Of a stretch of DNA of 64,000 nucleotides, positions 8,095 to 16,456 are shown piece after piece. Made by a program: the position numbers and the translations under genes. Positions within the stretch are counted from its first letter, which is position 1, and each line of letters opens with the position of its first letter. The stretch is from Pontibacterium sp049603715. GTDB lineage: Bacteria > Pseudomonadota > Gammaproteobacteria > Pseudomonadales > Balneatricaceae. Below the pieces are notes generated by a model. That model saw only the letters and a list, made by a program, of their open reading frames with translations, was not told the DNA's origin and did no database searches. Where the stretch lies: assembly GCA_049603715.1 (NCBI GenBank), contig JBMYSW010000003.1, forward strand, positions 62,001 to 126,000. The letters are read 5' to 3'.

Positions 8095-9027
8095 ATGAAC
8101 ATGCTAGACAACCGAATTAAATACCGCCATTTACAATGCTTTTTAGAAGTTGCTCGACAAGGCAGCGTAGGCAGGGCGGCGGATGTTTTAGCATTAACCC
8201 AACCGGCGGTATCTAAAAAGCTCAAAGAGCTCGAAGAGATGTTGGGCGTAAGGCTGCTAGAGCGAAACAAAAAAGGCGTATCCCTCACCCAGTTTGGCGA
8301 AGTGTTTATTAAATATGCGGGCGCTAGTGTTGCCGCACTGCGCGAAGGCACCGACTCAATCGCTCAAGCGCAAAAGAAAGGCACCGCCCGTATTGTATTG
8401 GGCGTACTGCCCACCGTGGCCGCTAGTGTGATGCCAAAAGCCATCCGCCGTTTTCGCCAAGGCGGGATTGAAGTAACGCTCAACCTTGTTTCTGGGCCAA
8501 ACAGCCTGATGCTTAGTCAGCTGCGAGTAGGGGAGTTAGACCTTGTGGTTGGACGCCTAGCCGAACCAGAGCAAATGTCGGGCCTTACTTTCAGTCACCT
8601 TTATTCTGAAAAGGTCGCTTTTGTGGTTCGCAAAAATCATCCGCTACTTAACAAAGGCTCGGTAAACCTTAAAGACATTACCCAATACACCGTGCTTTAC
8701 CCGCCGTCAGACTCGATTATTGCTCATGCGGTTGAACGTTTTTTGATCGCCAACGGCGTAAGCAGCATAGATGACCGTATCGAAACCATTTCGGACTCTT
8801 TTGGTAAAGAGTATGTTCGCCAAAGCGATGCGGTGTGGATTATTTCGCGTGGGGTAGTGGCCCGTGAGATTTTAAACGGCGAGCTAGCCGAGCTCGCCAC
8901 TGATACCAGCGAAACCCTCGGCCCCGTGGGTTTAACCACCCGTGCCGATATGATTCCGTCTCCGGGCTTACAAATGCTAATGAACGCCATTCGCGATGTT
9001 GCAGCCACTGACGACTTAGGCGACTAG
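8095..9027 (+). CDS. LysR regulator, PcaQ-like, second copy
   Basis: This 310-residue LysR protein has an N-terminal helix-turn-helix (QPAVSKKLKELEEMLG) and effector-domain signature LRVGELDLVVGRLAEP, the same arrangement as the PcaQ-like protein at 4893-5801. It is transcribed divergently from quiC and reads towards the pcaL operon, from which it is separated by a terminator and about 300 bp. By position it may control quiC, the pcaLHGIJFB operon, or both. The presence of two PcaQ-like proteins matches the presence of two pcaHG sets. A second in-frame ATG at 8101 is possible; the choice hardly changes the protein. Confidence 0.85.
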   Translation: MNMLDNRIKYRHLQCFLEVARQGSVGRAADVLALTQPAVSKKLKELEEMLGVRLLERNKKGVSLTQFGEVFIKYAGASVAALREGTDSIAQAQKKGTARIVLGVLPTVAASVMPKAIRRFRQGGIEVTLNLVSGPNSLMLSQLRVGELDLVVGRLAEPEQMSGLTFSHLYSEKVAFVVRKNHPLLNKGSVNLKDITQYTVLYPPSDSIIAHAVERFLIANGVSSIDDRIETISDSFGKEYVRQSDAVWIISRGVVAREILNGELAELATDTSETLGPVGLTTRADMIPSPGLQMLMNAIRDVAATDDLGD

Positions 9028-9374
9028 TTAAATAGCACTCGCCACCCCATCGATTCTCTATGCTCTACACACTGCGGGTGCAAACACGCCACCCGCTTTT
9101 TATGCCTATTCAGCGCTATTGTTTGCCTCCTTATCTTTTGCATTGCACCGACTTAAAAAGCGACTGTTTTTCTGCACATTTTTATTACACACCCCCCCAT
9201 GGCATGTGCCTTTTTGCATCTGCTTAATCACATCTCCTATCCGCTTTCTAGGCTTTAAAACGCTTTAATATTCCGATTTAGGCATATTAAAACCACAAAG
9301 CTTTACTTTACATAACTGTTAAAGTGATAAAAATTAGAACAACAAATAATAACCTCCAAATCCAAGGCACTTAT
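9028..9374. promoter_or_regulatory. Intergenic region upstream of the pcaL operon
   Basis: The 347 bp hold the terminator of the LysR gene at 9074-9101 and then AT-rich sequence. A short inverted repeat ATAACTGTTA at 9312-9321 resembles a compressed PcaQ site but lacks the 4-bp spacer, so I do not call it an operator. The pcaL promoter must lie here. No open reading frame is supported. Confidence 0.5.
9074..9101 (+). terminator. Rho-independent terminator after the second pcaQ-like gene
   Basis: A 7-bp stem GCGGGTG / CACCCGC with a 9-base loop is followed by five T residues. Confidence 0.8.
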
Positions 9375-10559
9375 ATGCAAACCTTGTCTACCAACGGTGA
9401 ACACATTCACTTTTTACAAGAAGGGCCGAGCCACCTTCCGGTGATGGTGTTTTCTAACTCTCTCGGCACCGACATGCGTGTTTGGGACCCGTTACTGCCT
9501 TTGTTGAAGCACCAGTTTCAGTTTTTGCGCTACGACAAACGTGGCCACGGCTTATCAACAATTTCTGGCGATACCAGCAGTATTCAAGACCATATTGATG
9601 ACCTCATTAACCTGCTAGACCACCTCGCACTTAAAGAAGTGATTTTGGTTGGCTTGTCGGTAGGTGGCTTGATTTCACAAGGTGTTGCTGCACAACGCCC
9701 TGACTTAGTTTCACGTCTTGTGATTTGTGACTCTGCACCGCAGCTTGGCCCACAAGACGGCTGGAACGCACGCATTGAAGCCATTAAGGCCAACGGCCTA
9801 GCCTCTATTGGCGATGCAGTAATGGAACGCTGGTTTGCTAAAAGCTTCCGCGAAAGTCGCCCAGCGGAGCTAGCGCTGTGGCAGAACATGTTCGCGCGCA
9901 CCTACCAAGATGGCTACATCGCATGCTGTACCGCTATTCGCGATGCTGACCTTACCGAAAGCACACGTACTCTCGACTTGCCTGTGTTGTGTGTTGTAGG
10001 TGACGAAGACGGTGCAACACCACCAGAGATGGTCGAAAACACCGCCAAATTGATCAAGGGTGCTGAATTCAAAGTGATCGCTAACGCTGGCCACTTGCCT
10101 TGTGTAGAGCAGCCAGACGCCCTAGCCAAGCTGATCGTTGAGTTTGTCGCCAAGCACCAAGTTCAAGACACACGTTTCGACACGGGTATGAAAGTACGTC
10201 GCTCTGTATTGGGCGATGCTCACGTTAACCGTGCCGAAGCCAATAAAACAAACTTTGACCTGCCATTCCAAACCTTCATTACCGAAGGTGCCTGGGGTTC
10301 TGTATGGAGCCGCCCAGGGCTGAGCAAACGCGACCGTAGCCTGATTACCATCGCCTTGCTGGCCTCTCTAAGCCACGACGAAGAACTCGCTATGCACATT
10401 CGCGCCACCCTTAACACCGGTGCCAGCGTCAACGAAGTCAAAGAGACATTGCTTCACATTGGTGTGTATGCAGGCGTGCCTGTATCCAACATTGCCATCC
10501 GCATTGCGAAAGAAACCTACGCTGGCTTAGGCATCGATATTAACGAGGAACACTCATGA
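9375..10559 (+). CDS. pcaL: PcaL: fused 3-oxoadipate enol-lactonase and 4-carboxymuconolactone decarboxylase
   Basis: This fusion carries out two consecutive steps of the protocatechuate branch. The N-terminal alpha/beta-hydrolase (about 1-260) is PcaD: nucleophile S95 in GLSVGG and a GHLPCVEQPD histidine motif. The C-terminal part (about 270-394, LSKRDRSLITIALLASL, with HIRATLNTGA) is PcaC, the carboxymuconolactone decarboxylase. The start at 9375 has AAGG upstream and begins with MQTLSTNGE. A GTG at 9324 would add 17 residues of non-homologous, Asn-rich sequence and is rejected. It overlaps the next gene, pcaH, by 4 bp (ATGA), showing translational coupling. Confidence 0.94.
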   Translation: MQTLSTNGEHIHFLQEGPSHLPVMVFSNSLGTDMRVWDPLLPLLKHQFQFLRYDKRGHGLSTISGDTSSIQDHIDDLINLLDHLALKEVILVGLSVGGLISQGVAAQRPDLVSRLVICDSAPQLGPQDGWNARIEAIKANGLASIGDAVMERWFAKSFRESRPAELALWQNMFARTYQDGYIACCTAIRDADLTESTRTLDLPVLCVVGDEDGATPPEMVENTAKLIKGAEFKVIANAGHLPCVEQPDALAKLIVEFVAKHQVQDTRFDTGMKVRRSVLGDAHVNRAEANKTNFDLPFQTFITEGAWGSVWSRPGLSKRDRSLITIALLASLSHDEELAMHIRATLNTGASVNEVKETLLHIGVYAGVPVSNIAIRIAKETYAGLGIDINEEHS

Positions 10560-11254
10560 GCAAAATAACAAAGCGCGATTGGGACAGCCACGCTGCCTAC
10601 ATTAGCCCAGAATACAAATCGACCGTTGCCCGCGGCGTGTCTTCTAACCTAGTCGAAATCGACGCAGAGCTAGCTGAGCTGACAGGCCCTGCCTACGGCG
10701 AAGAAGTCATTGGTCCATTGGATCACGACTTGACTAAAAACGGTCGTGTTAATGGCGAGCCTATCGGTGAGCGTATTGTGGTGACTGGTCGTGTACTGGA
10801 CGAGAACGGCAACCCTGTACCCAACACCTTGATTGAAGTGTGGCAAGCCAACGCCGGTGGCCGTTACATCCACCGTGTGGATACTCATGATGCGCCTCTA
10901 GACCCTAACTTCCTGGGGTCAGGCCGTTGCTTAACTGACGAAAACTGTTGCTACCGTTTTTACACCATCAAGCCAGGTGCTTACCCATGGGGTAACCACC
11001 CAAATGCTTGGCGTCCAAACCACATTCACTTCTCGTTGTTTGGCCCTTGCCTAGCAACGCGCATCGTGACGCAAATGTACTTCCCTGGCGACCCGCTGCT
11101 TGACCTAGACCCGATTTACCAATCGGTGCCTGCGGGCGCTCGTGAGCGCATGATCAGCACCTTCTCAATTGATGTAACCGAAGAAAACTTCGCATTAGGT
11201 TACGTCTTCGACATCGTTTTACGTGGTAGCAACGCCACACCGGTAGAGGGTTAA
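10556..11254 (+). CDS. pcaH: Protocatechuate 3,4-dioxygenase beta subunit, second copy
   Basis: This 232-residue beta subunit of the intradiol dioxygenase has all four iron ligands: Y104, Y143 (GAYPW), H156 and H158 (RPNHIH), with R153. The start overlaps the pcaL stop. It is clearly diverged from the pcaH at 3849-4562, for example near the active site (ENCCYRFYTIKPGAYPW here, ENGYYHFRTIKPGPYPW there), so this is not a recent tandem copy. It is followed 2 bp later by its own pcaG inside the main pca operon. Confidence 0.95.
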   Translation: MSKITKRDWDSHAAYISPEYKSTVARGVSSNLVEIDAELAELTGPAYGEEVIGPLDHDLTKNGRVNGEPIGERIVVTGRVLDENGNPVPNTLIEVWQANAGGRYIHRVDTHDAPLDPNFLGSGRCLTDENCCYRFYTIKPGAYPWGNHPNAWRPNHIHFSLFGPCLATRIVTQMYFPGDPLLDLDPIYQSVPAGARERMISTFSIDVTEENFALGYVFDIVLRGSNATPVEG

Positions 11255-11256
11255 GC

Positions 11257-11853
11257 ATGTCATTTAAACAGACTCCATCTCAAACCGTTGGCCCTTACTT
11301 CGCCTACGGCCTTACGGCACAACAATACGGCTACAACCACAGCCAAATTGCTAACCACTGCCTCGTAACCGAAAACACCGAAGGCGAGCGTATTCGCCTA
11401 GTAGGTCGTGTTTTTGATGCCCAAGGCAAAGCCGTTGACGACGCCGTTATCGAAATTTGGCAAGCCAACGCCCACGGTCGTTTTAACCACAAAAACGACC
11501 AACGTGCAGGACGCGAACTCGACCCCGCTTTTAAAGGTTTTGGTCGTGTGGGCACCGGCACAACAGAAGACAACAGCTACCGTTTTGAAACCATTAAACC
11601 CGGTGCCATTGATAACGACCAAGCGCCGTTTATCAGCGTAACCGTGTTTATGCGTGGCTTACCTAACCATGCCTACACCCGTGTGTACTTCAGCGATGAA
11701 GCCACCAATAGCAACGACAAGGTACTTAACAAAGTACCTGCAGAACGTCGCAAAACATTGGTAGCGCAACGTAAAGAAACCACAACCGGTGTTGAGTATG
11801 TGTTCGACATTCACATGCAAGGACCACTCGAAACCGTTTTCTTCGATTTCTAA
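11257..11853 (+). CDS. pcaG: Protocatechuate 3,4-dioxygenase alpha subunit, second copy
   Basis: This 198-residue alpha subunit begins MSFKQTPSQTVGPYFAYGL, the PcaG signature, followed by the intradiol core (GRVFDAQGK, IEIWQANAHG). It forms the alpha-beta protomer with the pcaH product directly upstream. Compared with the minus-strand pcaG at 3234-3836, the N-terminal loop and middle differ in many places (PYFAYGLTAQQYGYNH versus PYVHIGMLPVAAG). This loop lies near the active site in known structures and could alter substrate preference; that last point is inference. Confidence 0.93.
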   Translation: MSFKQTPSQTVGPYFAYGLTAQQYGYNHSQIANHCLVTENTEGERIRLVGRVFDAQGKAVDDAVIEIWQANAHGRFNHKNDQRAGRELDPAFKGFGRVGTGTTEDNSYRFETIKPGAIDNDQAPFISVTVFMRGLPNHAYTRVYFSDEATNSNDKVLNKVPAERRKTLVAQRKETTTGVEYVFDIHMQGPLETVFFDF

Positions 11854-11860
11854 GTCGCCA

Positions 11861-11889
11861 GCGCCTTCTGGCCCTTTGCCCCAAGGCGC
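11861..11889 (+). promoter_or_regulatory. Intergenic hairpin between pcaG and pcaI
   Basis: An inverted repeat GCGCCTT / AAGGCGC lies in the 72-bp gap, without a real T tract. It may stabilise or partly terminate the pcaLHG message before pcaIJF. Confidence 0.4.
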
Positions 11890-11925
11890 TTAACTTCTTT
11901 GACGCAAGTAATACAGGATCACATC

Positions 11926-12783
11926 ATGGCCAAGTTTCAGTCTCTGAAAGAAGCCGTTGCCGAAAACGTTGCCAACGGCGACGTGATTGCAATGGAAGGT
12001 TTTACTCACCTTATTCCTTATGCCGCAGCACACGAAATCATTCGTCAAGAAAAGAAAGACCTGACACTGATTCGCATGACACCCGACCTTATTTACGATC
12101 AGTTGATCGGCATGGGCTGTGCGAAAAAAATCGTTTTCTCTTGGGGCGGTAACCCAGGTGTCGGCTCATTGCGCCGTTTGCGTGATGCTTACGAAAAGTC
12201 GTACCCACACAAGCTAGAAATTGAAGAGCACAGCCACGCTGCAATGGCTAACGCCTACGAAGCAGGTGCGGCTGGCCTTCCTTGTGCCATTTTCCGTGGT
12301 TACTTGGGCGCTCAGTTGTCAGAAGTAAACGACAACATCAAATTTGTTAACTGCCCATTCACTGGGGAGCGTTTGGCTGCTGTGCCATCAATCCAGCCAG
12401 ATGTGGCCGTGATTCACGCGCAAAAAGCCAACAAAAACGGCGACGTTTACCTTGAAGGTATCGTGGGCGTGCAAAAAGAAGCCATCTTGGCCGCTAAGCG
12501 CACCATCGTAACCGTTGAAGAAATCGTTGATAACTTTGACGACGTTCACACCAACGCATGTGTATTGCCTGCGTGGACTGTTAACTCAATTGTTGTGGTA
12601 GAGGGTGGTGCTCACCCATCTTACGCAGCGGGTTACTACGACCGTGATAACTCTTTCTACAAAGCATGGGACCCAATCGCTAGCGATCGCGATGCCTTTG
12701 CAGCTTGGATGAAAGAAAACGTGCTAGACGTTGGCCCAGAAGTATTTGCTGACCGCGTCGCTGACAAACGTAAGGAGGGTTAA
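11926..12783 (+). CDS. pcaI: 3-oxoadipate CoA-transferase subunit A
   Basis: With PcaJ this transfers CoA from succinyl-CoA to 3-oxoadipate. The 285-residue length and sequence (LKEAVAENVANGDVIAMEGF, VFSWGGNPGVGSLRR, VYLEGIVGVQKE) fit the CatI/PcaI type rather than the shorter AtoD-like alpha subunits. The start at 11926 follows AGGA at proper spacing and gives the usual MAKFQSLKEAV beginning; an upstream TTG at 11899 is not needed. The stop is 1 bp from the pcaJ start. Confidence 0.93.
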   Translation: MAKFQSLKEAVAENVANGDVIAMEGFTHLIPYAAAHEIIRQEKKDLTLIRMTPDLIYDQLIGMGCAKKIVFSWGGNPGVGSLRRLRDAYEKSYPHKLEIEEHSHAAMANAYEAGAAGLPCAIFRGYLGAQLSEVNDNIKFVNCPFTGERLAAVPSIQPDVAVIHAQKANKNGDVYLEGIVGVQKEAILAAKRTIVTVEEIVDNFDDVHTNACVLPAWTVNSIVVVEGGAHPSYAAGYYDRDNSFYKAWDPIASDRDAFAAWMKENVLDVGPEVFADRVADKRKEG

Positions 12784-12784
12784 G

Positions 12785-13555
12785 ATGAGCTATACACCTA
12801 CTGAAATGATGACCATCGCCGCTGCGCGCGCTATTCGCAACGACGACGTATGTTTTGTTGGTATCGGCATGCCTTCGGCTGCTTGTAACCTTGCTCGTTT
12901 GACTCACGCGCCAGGCGTTACCCTTATTTACGAATCAGGCACTATTGGTACTAAGCCAGACGTTCTTCCGCTGTCTATCGGTGACGGTGAGCTTTGTGAA
13001 ACAGCCGCTACAACGGTTTCTGTTCCAGAAATGTTCCGTTACTGGCTACAAGGCGGCCGCATCTCTGTGGGCTTCCTGGGCGCTGCACAGCTAGATAAGT
13101 TCGGTAACATCAACACCACGGTTGTGGGTGATGACTACCACAATCCAAAAGTTCGTCTACCAGGCGGCGGTGGTGCTCCTGAAATCGCGACTTCTTGTGG
13201 CGAGATCTTCTTGATCATGAAGCAAAGCCAACGTGGTTTTGTTGAAAACATCGACTTTATGACTTCTTTGGGTCACGGCCGTACAGGTAAAGAGCGTGAA
13301 GAGCTTGGCGTTAAAACCAAGGGACCTAGCCGCCTAACGACTGATCTATGTATCTTCGAAACAGACCCAGAAACCAAAGAGTTTGTTGTTACCTCTATTC
13401 ACCCAGGTGTAACACGCGAGCAAATTCAAGAGAACACCGGTTGGACGGTTCGCTTCGCAGACGAAGTGGTAGAAACACCAGCACCAACCGAACTTGAATT
13501 GAGCACCCTTCGTGCCGTTAACGAGCGTACTGCGAAAGCACACGCTGGTAAGTAA
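12785..13555 (+). CDS. pcaJ: 3-oxoadipate CoA-transferase subunit B
   Basis: This 256-residue beta subunit contains the catalytic glutamate motif (IYESGTIG) on which the glutamyl-CoA thioester forms, preceded by GIGMPSAACNLAR. The start at 12785 has a perfect AAGGAGG upstream inside the end of pcaI. An in-frame ATG at 12731 would overlap pcaI by more than 50 bp and is rejected. It forms the heteromeric transferase with PcaI and is followed 18 bp later by pcaF. Confidence 0.95.
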   Translation: MSYTPTEMMTIAAARAIRNDDVCFVGIGMPSAACNLARLTHAPGVTLIYESGTIGTKPDVLPLSIGDGELCETAATTVSVPEMFRYWLQGGRISVGFLGAAQLDKFGNINTTVVGDDYHNPKVRLPGGGGAPEIATSCGEIFLIMKQSQRGFVENIDFMTSLGHGRTGKEREELGVKTKGPSRLTTDLCIFETDPETKEFVVTSIHPGVTREQIQENTGWTVRFADEVVETPAPTELELSTLRAVNERTAKAHAGK

Positions 13556-13573
13556 TCCATAGGAGACAGAACC

Positions 13574-14782
13574 ATGGCAGACGCTTACATTTGTGATTAC
13601 GTTCGTACCCCGATTGGCCGTTTTGGTGGCGCACTTTCGAGTGTTCGCCCAGACGACCTAGGCGCGATTCCGCTAAAAGCCTTGCTTGAGCGTAACCCTA
13701 AGCTAGACCCAAAAGCCATTGATGACATCATCTTTGGCTGTGCTAACCAAGCCGGTGAAGACAACCGTAACGTGGCGCGCATGTCGTCATTGCTTGCGGG
13801 TTACCCAACCGAAGTAACAGGCACCACTATCAACCGCCTATGTGGTTCGGGTATGGATGCTATTTTGGTTGCTGCACGCGCGATCAAAGCAGGCGAAGCT
13901 GATCTGATGATTGCTGGCGGTACAGAAAGCATGTCACGTGCACCTTTCGTAATGCCTAAAGCCACCAGCGCTTTTTCCCGTGCGAATGAAGTACACGACA
14001 CCACCATCGGCTGGCGCTTTGTGAACCCTAAAATGAAGGCGGAATACGGCGTAGACTCTATGCCAGAAACCGGTGAAAACGTAGCTGAGCAATTTAACAT
14101 CAGCCGCGAAGACCAAGACGCCTTTGCCGTACGTTCTCAGCAAAAAGCAGCGGCAGCGCTAGAAGCCGGTATTTTTGCTCAAGAAATCGTGCCAGTGGTG
14201 GTACCACAGCGCAAAAAAGACCCAATCGTTGTCGACACTGACGAACACCCACGAGCCAACACCACCATGGAAACCTTGGCTAAGCTGCCAACACCTTTCC
14301 GTAAAGAAGGTGGTAGCGTGACGGCGGGTAACGCATCGGGCGTTAACGACGGTGCTGCGGCATTGATCATCGCATCAGCTGAGGCAGTAGAAAAATACGG
14401 CCTTAAGCCAATCGCTAAGATTCTTGGCGGTGCAACCGCAGGCGTTGAGCCTCGCATCATGGGCTTTGGCCCAGCACCTGCGAGCAAAAAGCTTTGCGCT
14501 AAACTCGGTATGAGCATTGAAGAGTTTGACGTGATTGAGCTTAACGAAGCTTTCGCATCACAAGCCCTTGCGACCTTACGTGACCTAGGCTTGCCAGACG
14601 ACGCAGCTCAAGTTAACCCTAACGGTGGTGCCATCGCACTAGGTCACCCACTGGGTGCGTCGGGCGCGCGTATTACCGGTACAGCGGCACTTGAGCTACA
14701 ACGTTCGGGTAAAAAGTTTGCCCTAGCAACCATGTGTATTGGTGTTGGCCAAGGTATTGCGATCGCTCTTGAAGCGGTTTAA
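13574..14782 (+). CDS. pcaF: 3-oxoadipyl-CoA thiolase
   Basis: This 402-residue thiolase splits 3-oxoadipyl-CoA with CoA into succinyl-CoA and acetyl-CoA, the last step of the beta-ketoadipate pathway. The three active-site residues are present: C90 (NRLCGSGMD), H358 (GHPLGASGAR) and C388 (CIGVGQG). The segment RFGGALSSVRPDDLGA is typical of PcaF/PaaJ-type thiolases. AGGAG lies upstream of the ATG. PcaF and PaaJ are hard to tell apart by sequence; the pca context decides here. Confidence 0.94.
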   Translation: MADAYICDYVRTPIGRFGGALSSVRPDDLGAIPLKALLERNPKLDPKAIDDIIFGCANQAGEDNRNVARMSSLLAGYPTEVTGTTINRLCGSGMDAILVAARAIKAGEADLMIAGGTESMSRAPFVMPKATSAFSRANEVHDTTIGWRFVNPKMKAEYGVDSMPETGENVAEQFNISREDQDAFAVRSQQKAAAALEAGIFAQEIVPVVVPQRKKDPIVVDTDEHPRANTTMETLAKLPTPFRKEGGSVTAGNASGVNDGAAALIIASAEAVEKYGLKPIAKILGGATAGVEPRIMGFGPAPASKKLCAKLGMSIEEFDVIELNEAFASQALATLRDLGLPDDAAQVNPNGGAIALGHPLGASGARITGTAALELQRSGKKFALATMCIGVGQGIAIALEAV

Positions 14783-14804
14783 ACCTTTGTTTTAGCACCT
14801 GCCA

Positions 14805-14852
14805 AAAGCCGCTAACCTCGCCCTTGCGCAAAGTTTAGCGGCTTTATTGTTT
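14805..14852 (+). terminator. Rho-independent terminator between pcaF and pcaB
   Basis: A near-perfect stem (AAAGCCGCTAA / TTAGCGGCTTT) is followed by ATTGTTTTTT. It separates pcaLHGIJF from pcaB, so pcaB may be expressed by read-through or from its own promoter. Confidence 0.8.
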
Positions 14853-14926
14853 TTTAAGGGCGCTTATCGCTACCTTTAAAAAACCATTTGATTGAGTTAT
14901 TAACGATTCGCCATAGGATAATCACC

Positions 14927-16267
14927 ATGCAAGTGAGCCCTTTTGATTCTGCTATTTACGCCTCATTGTTAAGCGACCAAGAAGCTGCGAGCTTGTTGAG
15001 TGACCACGCACAAGTTAGCGCCATGCTACAGGTTGAAGGCGCACTGGCATTAGCACAGGGCGAGGTGGGCCTTATTCCTGCCGAATCGGCCAAATCCATT
15101 GCCGAAGCGGCAAATAGCCTAACGTTGGCACCACTCGACCTTGCTAAAGGCACCGCCAGTGCTGGCGTGCCTGTACCCGCTTTGGTTGCTGCACTTAAAG
15201 CCGCACTGCCAAAAGAGCATGCGCGCTGGGTTCACTTTGGCGCCACCAGCCAAGATATTGTGGATAGCGCACTGGTGCTTAACCTACGCCCGTTGTTACA
15301 CCTTTTCAAAACACGCATGGTTAAACTGATCGATAGCTTGGCCAGCATTGCAAAAGAACACGGTCAGACCCTTATTGCCGGTCGTACACGTACTCAGCAA
15401 GCCGTTCCTATGAGCTTTGGTTACAAGGCTGCTTTGTGGTTCTCACCATTTTTGCGTCACCTAGAGCGTTTAGAACAGGGCGAGCCACGCTGGTTAAAAA
15501 CGCAGCTATCGGGTGCCGTGGGCACATTAGCTGCCATGGGTGATAAAGCGCCTGACGTTGCTGACGCCTTTGCACGCGAACTATCCCTTAATAACGATGG
15601 CAATTGGCACACTCAGCGCGATAGCCTTGTTGAGTTGTCAGGCTGGCTCGCCAACACTACAGGAAGCCTTGGCAAACTCGGCCAAGATTGGCTTTGGTTG
15701 TCGCAAACCGAAGTAGGGGAAATTCGCTTTACTAACGGTGGTGGCTCGTCCACCATGCCGCAAAAATGTAACCCAGTTGATGCCGAGGCGATGGTAGCGT
15801 TAGCACGACTAAGCGCTTCGCTCGTAGGCCAAATGCACCAAGCCATGCAGCACGAACACGAACGCAGTGGCAGCCAGTGGACACAAGAATGGTTTGTGTT
15901 ACCGCAACAGTTAATGGCGTTGGCATCGGCGTTAAGCCATGCCCAAGAAGCTATTGACCACATTGTCATCAACCAAGAAAAAATGTTGGCTAACTTAGGA
16001 TGTTACAACGGTGTTATTTATGCCGAGGCAGCGACCTTTGCCTTGGCGGAGCATATGACCCGCGACGAGGCCAGCGCCATTGTTAAACCGGCTTGCCAAA
16101 CGGCCATTCACGGCGACGAGCACCTCTTTAACCTAATCGAAAAGCAAACGGGTATTGCCTTGTCGGTGGATCAAATGCGCGACAGTTTGGTATCTGCAGG
16201 CGCGACCCACACGGAGTTGACGCGCTTATTAGCTGCGGCCTCAGCCTGTGTAAACGCCGCTCAGTAA
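14927..16267 (+). CDS. pcaB: 3-carboxy-cis,cis-muconate cycloisomerase
   Basis: PcaB converts 3-carboxy-cis,cis-muconate to 4-carboxymuconolactone, the step between the dioxygenase and PcaL. The 446-residue protein belongs to the fumarase/aspartase superfamily, with signature GSSTMPQKCNP, the TASAGVPVPALV segment and HFGATSQD. The start at 14927 has AGGA upstream; a TTG-type start at 14888 would add 13 poorly conserved residues. It follows pcaF after a terminator and is itself followed by a perfect 10-bp hairpin and the AEC permeases. Confidence 0.94.
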   Translation: MQVSPFDSAIYASLLSDQEAASLLSDHAQVSAMLQVEGALALAQGEVGLIPAESAKSIAEAANSLTLAPLDLAKGTASAGVPVPALVAALKAALPKEHARWVHFGATSQDIVDSALVLNLRPLLHLFKTRMVKLIDSLASIAKEHGQTLIAGRTRTQQAVPMSFGYKAALWFSPFLRHLERLEQGEPRWLKTQLSGAVGTLAAMGDKAPDVADAFARELSLNNDGNWHTQRDSLVELSGWLANTTGSLGKLGQDWLWLSQTEVGEIRFTNGGGSSTMPQKCNPVDAEAMVALARLSASLVGQMHQAMQHEHERSGSQWTQEWFVLPQQLMALASALSHAQEAIDHIVINQEKMLANLGCYNGVIYAEAATFALAEHMTRDEASAIVKPACQTAIHGDEHLFNLIEKQTGIALSVDQMRDSLVSAGATHTELTRLLAAASACVNAAQ

Positions 16268-16282
16268 CCCACCTCGCGACAT

Positions 16283-16311
16283 GCGGTGGCGAGCCTCAAT
16301 ATCGCCACCGC
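16283..16311 (+). terminator. Strong hairpin after pcaB
   Basis: A perfect 10-bp stem GCGGTGGCGA / TCGCCACCGC with a 9-base loop follows the pcaB stop. No T tract follows, so it may act as an RNA 3'-end stabiliser or a weak terminator. Confidence 0.5.
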
Positions 16312-16456
16312 GACGCAACTGATTTACAATGCATCGCTTCGACTACAGTCTTGTAGTGCTTTAATGCAACACACAGAATGTAACACCCAATCAGCCTAGC
16401 GCTGAGCTAACTCAACACAGCCAAACTCTCTCCCAAACAACATAGTAGGACACAAC

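Noticed and set aside
9312..9321. ATAACTGTTA as a PcaQ site upstream of pcaL
   Set aside because: The half-sites lack the 4-bp spacer and the CC/GG positions, so the match is too weak.
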